Part shown: in pieces, positions 1 to 5,169 of the stretch | How positions within the stretch are numbered: position 1 is the stretch's first letter | How the letters are laid out: each line of letters begins with the position of its first letter | Assembly: GCA_035486285.1 (NCBI GenBank) | Contig: DATHNF010000008.1 | Span: forward strand, 1 to 6,075 | Length of the DNA stretch: 6,075 nucleotides | Source of the DNA: DATHNF01 sp035486285 | Lineage (GTDB): Bacteria; Patescibacteriota; Saccharimonadia; Saccharimonadales; UBA4665 | Reading direction: 5' to 3' | Notes under the pieces: generated by a model | Database searches by the model: none | The model's input: the letters and a program-made list of their open reading frames with translations, nothing else | Told to the model about the DNA's origin: nothing | Translations under genes and position numbers: made by a program

Positions 1-992
1 CCGTCACGCACCACCATGATTCAATTGTCACGGCGGCCAGCGTCCAAGAAGCTATTGAGCAGACCCGCGGCGTCAAGGTGGGCAGTGCCGCACCAACCGA
101 AGCCGACGCTTTGCTACACCTCGAGGACGACATTCACCGGCGCATGATTAATCAAACTTACGCCGTGAGCGCCGTGGCCAGTGCCCTACGCCGCGCCCGC
201 GCCGGCGTCACAAATCCTCGCCGACCAATTGGCAGCTTCTTATTCCTAGGGCCGACTGGGGTAGGCAAGACTGAACTAGCCAAGGCTATCGCGGCGACTT
301 ATTTCGGCTCGGAAGCCAGCCTGGTGCGCCTAGATATGAGCGAATACCAACAACCCGACGACGTCCAGCGCTTACTTTCAACAGGCGAGACAGACACGGC
401 CAGCTTGCTCATGTCAGTTCGCCAGCAACCGTTTGCCGTGGTGTTACTGGACGAGATAGAAAAAGCCCACCCTAACGTCCTCAACCTGCTGCTCCAGCTC
501 CTCGATGAAGGCAAGCTAACCGATCGCTCCGGCCGTCCCGCCTCATTCAAAGACTGCATCATCATCGCCACCAGCAACGCTGGCGCCCAAACCATTCGTG
601 AACGCATCAGCCATGGTCAGACCCTCGAAAGTTTCGCGCCGCAGCTGATCGACGAGCTCATCAACAGCGGCCAATTCAAACCGGAGCTAGTCAACCGCTT
701 CGACGACATGGTACTTTTCCGCCCGCTTAATAACGACGAGCTAGCTCAGGTGGCAAAATTATTAGTTGTTGAAGTTAACAAAACTTTGACCAATCAAAAC
801 ATATCCGCCGAACTGACTCCAGCTGCCATCCAAGCCATTGTCGAGCACGGCAACGACCCACGTCTTGGTGCCCGCCCCATGCGCCGCGTCCTGCAACGCG
901 CCGTTGAAGATACTATCGCCCAGAAGATCCTGAAAGGTGAACTCCAGCCCGGCGACCACATCATCCTCGACACTCCTGACTTAGCTTTGTAA
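1..992 (+). CDS. ClpB/ClpC-type AAA+ unfoldase, C-terminal (D2) part, 5'-truncated by window edge
   Basis: This is the second AAA+ module of a Hsp100/Clp ATPase, an ATP-driven ring that unfolds or disaggregates proteins in the cytoplasm. The frame is open from position 3 without a stop, and the residues before the GTG at 78 resemble the usual D1-D2 linker, so the gene starts upstream and 78 is not a real start. Counting from the codon at 3, I see Walker A GPTGVGKT (83-90), Walker B VVLLDEIEKAH (146-156), sensor 1 ATSN (189-192), the arginine-finger region NRFDD (231-235) and sensor 2 GARP (289-292). ATP binding and hydrolysis in D2 therefore look intact. The stretch between DMSEY and Walker B is about five residues shorter than usual and lacks the GYVGY pore loop. 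The region after sensor 1 lacks the hydrophobic-G-F tripeptide that docks ClpP. ClpB and ClpC cannot be told apart without the N-terminal half. The PAP2 gene follows 4 nt after the TAA. Confidence 0.93.
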   Translation, partial: VTHHHDSIVTAASVQEAIEQTRGVKVGSAAPTEADALLHLEDDIHRRMINQTYAVSAVASALRRARAGVTNPRRPIGSFLFLGPTGVGKTELAKAIAATYFGSEASLVRLDMSEYQQPDDVQRLLSTGETDTASLLMSVRQQPFAVVLLDEIEKAHPNVLNLLLQLLDEGKLTDRSGRPASFKDCIIIATSNAGAQTIRERISHGQTLESFAPQLIDELINSGQFKPELVNRFDDMVLFRPLNNDELAQVAKLLVVEVNKTLTNQNISAELTPAAIQAIVEHGNDPRLGARPMRRVLQRAVEDTIAQKILKGELQPGDHIILDTPDLAL

Positions 993-996
993 TCAC

Positions 997-1593
997 ATGC
1001 CAAAGCCATCAAACTTCCGCCGCAGTAACTTGGTAATCCTAGTAACGCTGGTGCTGTCATCAATACTTTACTTTCCGCTTAACCGCCACACGCATCATGG
1101 CTATATCCTGACCACAAGTCTCGATAAACACATACCGTTCCTACCGATATTTGCGATTCCATATCTTTTGTTTTTACCGCTATTTTGGCTAACAGTCATA
1201 TACGCTTTACTCAAAAAGCGGCTATTCGTGCAGCTAGCTCTAGCCGCTATCGTTGTTTATATCTGTAGTGACTTGCTATACGTACTATTTCAAACCTTCG
1301 CGCCCCGACCGCAACTCGTGGGCAGCAGTTTAGCAATACAGCTCATGCGTTTTATCTATGTGCATGATCGTCCGTTCAATGACCTGCCGAGTGGACATAC
1401 TGCAGCAGCGACTTTGTTCGGCCTCTACTTTTTAGCAATCAAACATCGCTGGCGAGTACCATTGATAGCACTCGCCTTGGTAGTGATTGCCTCGACACTC
1501 TTCATCAAACAACACTCAATTATCGGAGCGTCCGGCGGTGTATTACTAGCTCTTATAAGTTGGTTCAGCGTTTCCCACGTCTTAGATAAATAG
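997..1593 (+). CDS. PAP2-superfamily integral membrane phosphatase/phosphotransferase-like protein
   Basis: A 198-aa, very hydrophobic protein with about five or six predicted membrane helices (roughly residues 11-28, 47-71, 76-98, 136-149, 153-170 and 178-194). The PAP2 signature is partly visible: RP at 104-105 in the first motif position, PSGH at 131-134, and STLFIKQH at 166-173, whose histidine would be the nucleophile. Family members dephosphorylate or transfer phospho-groups on lipid phosphates, undecaprenyl pyrophosphate or phosphoinositol. The third motif is altered: threonine replaces the usual arginine, as in Aur1/Ipt-like branches, and glycine 177 stands where an aspartate four residues after the histidine is expected. 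The substrate cannot be read from the sequence, and reduced activity is possible. The ATG lies 4 nt after the Clp stop with no clear Shine-Dalgarno, so it is probably co-transcribed with the Clp gene. Base composition looks more AT-rich than in the Clp gene. Confidence 0.8.
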   Translation: MPKPSNFRRSNLVILVTLVLSSILYFPLNRHTHHGYILTTSLDKHIPFLPIFAIPYLLFLPLFWLTVIYALLKKRLFVQLALAAIVVYICSDLLYVLFQTFAPRPQLVGSSLAIQLMRFIYVHDRPFNDLPSGHTAAATLFGLYFLAIKHRWRVPLIALALVVIASTLFIKQHSIIGASGGVLLALISWFSVSHVLDK

Positions 1594-1604
1594 TCTGACT
1601 TTTC

Positions 1605-2015
1605 TTATATCTTTGCAAGATCGCCTTTAATGACAATTGGCTTCATGGCGATAATTTCAGTGCCATAATAGGGCATGTCTGGGATTGGGTTGAGCAGATA
1701 TATCTTTTGTTTGAGTACATGCGCAAAGCCCATTTCTAGGAAAGCGTTGCCGCCAATATAGTTTTTGATCCCATGTTTATCATAATTGGCAACGAGTAGT
1801 GCATCGGCATCTTGCATTGGCTGCCAGAACTCACGGATGGCATCATAATTATATTTGTGGTGGAGCTTAAGATGTTCTTTTTCTGTGTCATTCTTGCCGA
1901 CATATGCACCAGCAAACTTGCTCATAAATACTTGGTGCCCAAGCTTTTCTAGTGCCGCGCAAAGCCCGATCATCTCTTCGGTAAACTGCATGCTGCCGAC
2001 AACGCCTATTTTCAC
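1605..2015 (-). CDS. Nucleoside 2-deoxyribosyltransferase-like small Rossmann-type protein
   Basis: A 136-aa soluble protein with an alternating beta/alpha pattern like the nucleoside 2-deoxyribosyltransferase/DNPH1 superfamily, whose members move or hydrolyse the deoxyribosyl group of (deoxy)nucleosides or nucleotides. Visible marks are an N-terminal beta strand and turn GVVGS (4-8), DADALLVAN (69-77), and GGNAFLEMGFAHVL (88-101) followed by KIYLLNPIP (104-112). Glu94 in the ExGxA-like segment is the candidate for the catalytic glutamate. Short proteins with an IGGN...EMGFA block are common in candidate-phyla genomes and are usually left as hypothetical, so the exact reaction is uncertain. 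The start is GTG, 9 nt after the pyrH stop, with no strong Shine-Dalgarno, which implies co-transcription with pyrH. The 3' end faces the PAP2 gene with only 11 bp between them and no visible terminator hairpin. Confidence 0.72.
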   Translation of the reverse strand: MKIGVVGSMQFTEEMIGLCAALEKLGHQVFMSKFAGAYVGKNDTEKEHLKLHHKYNYDAIREFWQPMQDADALLVANYDKHGIKNYIGGNAFLEMGFAHVLKQKIYLLNPIPDMPYYGTEIIAMKPIVIKGDLAKI

Positions 2016-2024
2016 ATTTTTTGC

Positions 2025-2741
2025 CTAGCTAATGGTTGTGCCGGCCGTATCACCGTCAGCGGCCTTCAGAATATTATTAGCTTGCATGGCGTCGAAAACG
2101 ATAATTGGCAGTTCGTGCTCCATAGCCAGACCCATAGCTGCTTTGTCCATAACTTTGATGGCGTTATCGCTGATAGCGTCCTGGAATGACATACGATCGA
2201 CTTTGTGGGCCTTCGGGAATTTGGCCGGGTCTTTGTCATAGACACCATTGACCTTGGTGGCTTTGAGCACTACCTGGCATTCCAGTTCAAGCGCTAGCGA
2301 AACAGCGGCTGTATCAGTCGTCAGATAGGGACGACCAATGCCGCCAGCTACGATAACAATTCGGCCTTTTTCTAAGTGTTTCTCAGCCAGACGATGGATG
2401 AACGGTTCGGCCACTTGGTCGGCGAAAATATTTGATAAACAGCGCGTCGGGATGCCTTGTGATTCGAAAATATCCGTGAGTGCCAGAGCATTCATCATGG
2501 TACCCAGCATGCCGATCTGGTCAGCCGTCACCCGTTTGATGCCATGGCCGGCCAATTGCGCACCGCGGGCGAAGTTGCCGCCGCCAACCATGATTACTGT
2601 TTGCGTGCCGTTATCGGCGACTTTTTTGACTTCCTGGGCCAGCCACGCCCCCAGGTCGGCATCAATGCCACCCTCGAATTTACCGGCCAGCTGCTCGCCC
2701 GACAACTTAAGGAGAACTCGCTTATAAGAACTTTTGCTCAT
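2025..2741 (-). CDS. pyrH: UMP kinase (uridylate kinase)
   Basis: A 238-aa cytoplasmic enzyme of the amino-acid-kinase fold that phosphorylates UMP to UDP with ATP, feeding all pyrimidine nucleotide pools. Length and motifs match the bacterial family: YKRVLLKLSGE (6-16), the GGGN glycine-rich loop (53-56) with the following FARG (57-60), the IGMLGTMMN helix (76-84), AGGIGRPYLTTDTAA (132-146) and KATKVNGVYDKDP (160-172). The ATG at 2741 is right because the conserved strand begins five residues later. There is no Shine-Dalgarno before it, and promoter-like elements lie directly upstream. In many bacteria pyrH sits beside tsf and frr; here its downstream partner is the deoxyribosyltransferase-like gene and neither tsf nor frr is adjacent. 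Nothing looks broken. Confidence 0.97.
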   Translation of the reverse strand: MSKSSYKRVLLKLSGEQLAGKFEGGIDADLGAWLAQEVKKVADNGTQTVIMVGGGNFARGAQLAGHGIKRVTADQIGMLGTMMNALALTDIFESQGIPTRCLSNIFADQVAEPFIHRLAEKHLEKGRIVIVAGGIGRPYLTTDTAAVSLALELECQVVLKATKVNGVYDKDPAKFPKAHKVDRMSFQDAISDNAIKVMDKAAMGLAMEHELPIIVFDAMQANNILKAADGDTAGTTIS

Positions 2742-2742
2742 C

Positions 2743-2817
2743 TAATCATATAGTGTAGCAAATAATCCTGTTAAATTATCCTTAATGTCCTGGCAATCGC
2801 TCGGCCATAATCATATA
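2743..2817. repeat. Pair of 10-bp direct repeats TAATCATATA in the divergent promoter region
   Basis: TAATCATATA occurs at 2743-2752 and again at 2808-2817, 65 bp apart start to start. Each copy overlaps a -10 element, one for pyrH (minus) and one for the coiled-coil gene (plus). They could be binding sites for a shared regulator, but the repeat is AT-rich and overlaps promoter boxes, so chance is a serious alternative. A further imperfect pair, ATAATCC (2762-2768) and ATTATCC (2775-2781), lies between them. Confidence 0.3.
2745..2774 (-). promoter_or_regulatory. Putative pyrH promoter, leaderless or very short leader
   Basis: Read on the minus strand there is TTAACA (2774-2769), an 18-bp spacer and TATGAT (2750-2745), only 3 nt before the pyrH ATG. 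A second, overlapping candidate is the extended -10 TGCTACACT (2760-2752), which would start transcription about 4 nt before the ATG. Either way the transcript would have almost no 5' leader, and no AGGAGG-like site is present. Inferred from sequence only; which -10 is used cannot be decided. Confidence 0.5.
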
Positions 2818-2819
2818 AT
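2791..2819 (+). promoter_or_regulatory. Putative promoter of the coiled-coil/xth/mazG-like/pip-like operon, leaderless
   Basis: A consensus TATAAT lies at 2814-2819, with the ATG of the coiled-coil gene beginning 7 nt later at 2827. Transcription would be expected to begin at or next to the A of that ATG. A weak -35 (TGGCAA, 2791-2796) sits at 17-bp spacing. The perfect -10 and its distance to the ATG are the main support. Confidence 0.6.
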
Positions 2820-2826
2820 AAATGCT

Positions 2827-3054
2827 ATGAGCAGCAATGACGTGCAGGTACTAATAGAGCACTTTGACCATAAGTTTGATAGTCTTGCTGAAGCCTTGTC
2901 GCTTACGAACTCCGGAGTAGGCTCACTCGCCAAAGACAGCGACCTTCAGAAAGTCAAGCAGGATGTCCAAGCCATCAAGGCCGCTGTCACGGCAACTAAT
3001 CGGGATGTGCGCCGGCTAGAAGTCCGCGTGACCCGTCTTGAAACAAAAATTTAG
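2827..3054 (+). CDS. Small coiled-coil protein of unknown function (75 aa)
   Basis: I do not recognise a named family. The protein has an N-terminal part (1-38) beginning MSSNDVQVLIEHFDHKFDSL, then a clear heptad region from about residue 40 to the end. Hydrophobic residues fall at 40, 43, 47, 50, 54, 61, 64, 68, 71 and 75, and Thr57 fills the remaining core position. It should therefore form a parallel or antiparallel coiled-coil oligomer. There is no signal peptide or membrane segment. An in-frame ATG exists at 2785, but I chose 2827: the 2785 start would place the TATAAT promoter inside the gene and adds 14 residues with no visible conserved character. It is the first gene of the operon and its stop is 3 nt before the xth ATG. 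A role as partner or scaffold of the repair and nucleotide enzymes is only a guess from position. Confidence 0.75.
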   Translation: MSSNDVQVLIEHFDHKFDSLAEALSLTNSGVGSLAKDSDLQKVKQDVQAIKAAVTATNRDVRRLEVRVTRLETKI

Positions 3055-3057
3055 CAT

Positions 3058-3858
3058 ATGATCAAGATCTACTCCTGGAACGTCAACGGCATCCGCGCCG
3101 TCGCCAAAAAAGACAAGTGGCAGCCCTTCATCGACGGCGAGCAACCAGATATCTTGTGCTTACAGGAGATCAAGGCTAAACCCGAGCAAATCGACCTCCA
3201 GCCCGACGGCTATGACATTTTCTGGTATTCCGCCGACAAGCCTGGCTACTCTGGCACAGCCATCTTATCCAAGATCAAACCCCTTCAGGTCATCAATGGC
3301 TTTCCGGCAGACATTATCAAGCAGTACAAGGTTAGCGGTGACGTATATGGCGACCCTAACCAAGAGGGCAGAGTGATGGCCGCCGAGTTCGACAAGTTCT
3401 GGGTTGTTACCGTCTACACACCTAACGCCAAGGACGACCTCAGCCGCATTCCGCTCAGACACAAACACTGGGATCCGGCCTTCCTAGCCTACTGCCAACA
3501 ACTCGAGAAGACCAAACCGGTCGTTTTTTGCGGTGACTTGAATGTCGCCCACACCGAAGACGATCTGGCCAACCCCAAACCCAACCGCGGTAAGAAAGGT
3601 TTCACCGCTGAGGAGCGCGCTGGCTTCCAAGCCTTCCTCGACGCTGGCTTCATTGACACCCTACGCCTTTTCAAACAGGGCAATGGTTTCTATACCTGGT
3701 GGTCGCACTTCGCCAATGCCCGGGAACGCAATGTCGGCTGGCGTATCGACTATTTTTTGGTGTCGAAAGTCTTGAGGCCGAAGGTCAAAAGGGCCGACAT
3801 CCACCCCCAGGTCTTCGGCTCCGATCACTGTCCAGTATCTGTTACACTAGATATATGA
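3058..3858 (+). CDS. xth: Exodeoxyribonuclease III / AP endonuclease (ExoA/APE1 type)
   Basis: A 266-aa Mg-dependent enzyme of the exonuclease-endonuclease-phosphatase fold. It cuts DNA 5' to abasic sites and trims blocked 3' ends in base excision repair. All catalytic positions are visible: N8 and N10 (SWNVNG), E37 (LCLQEIKA), Y120 (VYTPN), D160 and N162 (GDLNVAH), D231 (WRIDYF), and D256/H257 (GSDHCPV). Length is normal for the family. Residues about 82-101, just before QEGRV, are some 13 residues longer than in the ExoA forms I remember, so a surface loop is enlarged. The ATG at 3058 starts directly with the conserved first strand, 3 nt after the coiled-coil gene stop, with no Shine-Dalgarno, so translation probably depends on coupling. 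The TGA stop overlaps the next ATG. Confidence 0.96.
   Translation: MIKIYSWNVNGIRAVAKKDKWQPFIDGEQPDILCLQEIKAKPEQIDLQPDGYDIFWYSADKPGYSGTAILSKIKPLQVINGFPADIIKQYKVSGDVYGDPNQEGRVMAAEFDKFWVVTVYTPNAKDDLSRIPLRHKHWDPAFLAYCQQLEKTKPVVFCGDLNVAHTEDDLANPKPNRGKKGFTAEERAGFQAFLDAGFIDTLRLFKQGNGFYTWWSHFANARERNVGWRIDYFLVSKVLRPKVKRADIHPQVFGSDHCPVSVTLDI
3840..3848 (+). promoter_or_regulatory. Possible internal extended -10 promoter for the MazG-like gene
   Basis: TGTTACACT, an extended -10 pattern (TG, one base, TACACT), lies at the 3' end of xth. It ends 6 nt before the MazG-like ATG at 3855, so the start point would fall on that ATG. The same TGnTACACT string occurs before pyrH. It lies in coding sequence, so it could be coincidence. 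Confidence 0.3.
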
Positions 3859-4247
3859 GCAAACGGGACGCTGAGACCACGATCCAGGAGTTAAAAGACC
3901 TGGTGGCAAGGTTTGAAAAAGAACGGGGCTGGGAGAAGCACCATACGCCGAAAAACATAGCCATAGCCCTTTGTCTCGAAGCTGCCGAACTGCTGGAGCA
4001 CTTCCAATGGGACGCCTACCACCAGGAAGACAAACAGGCTATTGCGGATGAGCTAGCCGACGTCGTATTTAATTGCCTGGGTTTTGCCATCACTATGGAC
4101 ATTGACATCACCTCGTCGTTCATCGACAAATTCAAACGAACCGAAAAAAAATATCCCGTCAATCTCTTCAACCCTGATACCGACAACACTGACGAGTATT
4201 TCCGCATTAAGAAAGCCTATCGAGGGCAGGGGGGTGACACCAAATGA
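3855..4247 (+). CDS. MazG/dCTPP1-like nucleoside triphosphate pyrophosphohydrolase
   Basis: A 130-aa all-alpha NTP pyrophosphatase, a house-cleaning enzyme that hydrolyses non-canonical or excess (d)NTPs to the monophosphate and pyrophosphate. The family pattern is clear. RGWEKHHTPKNIAIAL (24-39) matches the WExFHTPxNLAxAL entry typical of the RS21-C6/dCTPP1 branch. LEAAELLEHFQW (41-52) gives the ExxE pair E42/E45. DELADVVFNCL (65-75) gives E66 and D69. Together they form the Mg-binding four-acid site. The tail has KYPV (99-102) and ends YFRIKKAYRGQGG. The frame is open upstream inside xth to 3699, but homology begins only after the ATG at 3855, which overlaps the xth TGA as ATGA, so 3855 is the start. 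The true substrate (dCTP-like or other) cannot be read here. Confidence 0.92.
   Translation: MSKRDAETTIQELKDLVARFEKERGWEKHHTPKNIAIALCLEAAELLEHFQWDAYHQEDKQAIADELADVVFNCLGFAITMDIDITSSFIDKFKRTEKKYPVNLFNPDTDNTDEYFRIKKAYRGQGGDTK
4230..4237 (+). promoter_or_regulatory. Strong Shine-Dalgarno site for the peptidase-like gene
   Basis: GGGGGTGA pairs with the usual 16S anti-Shine-Dalgarno over eight positions with one G-U wobble, and its GG core ends 9 nt before the ATG at 4244. It lies within the last codons of the MazG-like gene. It is the clearest ribosome binding site in the window and contrasts with the leaderless-looking first genes. Confidence 0.65.
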
Positions 4248-5167
4248 CACCCGACGAGCATACCAATCAAGAACTTTTTCTCGACGTCGGTGACGGCCAC
4301 CAGCTCTACATCCAGGACTGGGGCAACCCCAAGGCCAAAACACCTATTATCTTCCTCCACGGTGGTCCTGGCTCGGGCTGCAAAGACACGCACAAACAAC
4401 TCTTTGACCCCAAGATACAACGAGTCATTTTCCATGACCAGCGTGGCGCTGGCAAAAGCCTACCCTATGGCTCAATTGAGCACAATACCACAGCTCACCT
4501 GGTAGAAGATATACAAAAACTACACGATCACCTCAAACTTACCCAAGCTATTATCGTGGGCGGGTCGTGGGGTTCGTGTCTGGCACTCGCCTACGCCATA
4601 AAGCACCGGTCCAAAATAAAAGCTATGGTTCTTCACGGTATCGTAACAAACTCGAAACAAGAAACCGAGTGGTTAACAGGTGGAGCGTTCAGGTCGTTTT
4701 TCCCCGATGCTTGGCAAACATACCTTGATGCGACTCCGAAATCACACCATGCCAACCCCAGTGCCTACCATTTTAAACGTATTTTGGGCGATGACGAGCA
4801 GGCAAGTTTTGCATCCGCCAAAGCGTTTATGGATATGGACCTATCGGCCATGCAACTAGACGACCGCTACACCCCGAAAACAGATGACACGTTTGACGGT
4901 ACCAACCAAAGGATTGAGGCGCATTACTTTAGTAATAACTGTTTCTTGCCAGAGAACTACATCCATCACAATACGTCGCAGCTTACAGTCCCGATCTATC
5001 TGATAAACGGACGTTATGATATGATCTGCCCGCCGCAAAATGCCTATACACTGCATCACTTGCTGCCTAATAGCGAACTTATCTGGACGATCAGCAGTCA
5101 TCGCAATGAACATGAAGACTGGAATATCATTCGCACGCTCGCTAAGCAACTAAGCCAAGAGGGTTAG
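4244..5167 (+). CDS. pip: Proline iminopeptidase-like alpha/beta hydrolase (peptidase family S33)
   Basis: A 307-aa cytoplasmic alpha/beta hydrolase close in length and order to prolyl aminopeptidases, which release N-terminal proline from peptides. Visible motifs are the oxyanion HGGPGSG (39-45), DQRGAGKS (65-72), the nucleophile elbow GGSWGS with Ser108, the acid in NGRYD (Asp259) and a histidine in SSHRNEH (His286). Glu225 in IEAHYF matches one of the two glutamates that hold the substrate amino group. The other, normally in a WxxWE motif, aligns with AFMDMD (194-199), giving Asp199 and no tryptophans. Exact specificity is therefore less certain than the fold, and another aminopeptidase or esterase activity is possible. 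It is the last gene of the operon; its ATG overlaps the MazG-like stop and has a good Shine-Dalgarno. The second half of the gene looks more AT-rich than the first. Confidence 0.9.
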   Translation: MTPDEHTNQELFLDVGDGHQLYIQDWGNPKAKTPIIFLHGGPGSGCKDTHKQLFDPKIQRVIFHDQRGAGKSLPYGSIEHNTTAHLVEDIQKLHDHLKLTQAIIVGGSWGSCLALAYAIKHRSKIKAMVLHGIVTNSKQETEWLTGGAFRSFFPDAWQTYLDATPKSHHANPSAYHFKRILGDDEQASFASAKAFMDMDLSAMQLDDRYTPKTDDTFDGTNQRIEAHYFSNNCFLPENYIHHNTSQLTVPIYLINGRYDMICPPQNAYTLHHLLPNSELIWTISSHRNEHEDWNIIRTLAKQLSQEG

Positions 5168-5169
5168 CA

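Noticed and set aside
78..80. GTG as the start of the Clp-like gene
   Set aside because: The frame stays open to the window edge and the upstream residues match the D1-D2 linker, so this is an internal codon of a longer gene.
299..607. 102-codon open frame on the minus strand
   Set aside because: It lies opposite the conserved Walker A to sensor 1 region of the Clp ATPase and its translation has no recognisable domain; it is a shadow frame.
794..1063. 89-codon open frame on the minus strand across the Clp/PAP2 junction
   Set aside because: It is antisense to two genes with clear motifs, and the peptide looks like a reverse translation of them.
1594..1604. Terminator between the convergent PAP2 and deoxyribosyltransferase-like genes
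   Set aside because: Only 11 bp separate the stops and I see no convincing stem with a T-run in or around them.
2338..2727. 129-codon plus-strand open frame opposite pyrH
   Set aside because: pyrH on the other strand is unmistakable; this frame is rich in odd residue runs and has no domain.
2785..2826. Upstream ATG for the coiled-coil protein
   Set aside because: This start would place the perfect TATAAT inside the gene and adds residues without conserved character; the ATG at 2827 fits a leaderless start.
3699..3854. Longer N-terminus for the MazG-like protein
   Set aside because: These codons overlap conserved xth sequence in another frame and the residues do not belong to the family; the ATGA overlap at 3855 is the natural start.
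4053..4343. 96-codon minus-strand frame over the MazG/peptidase junction
   Set aside because: Both plus-strand genes here have conserved catalytic motifs; the antisense peptide matches nothing I recognise.
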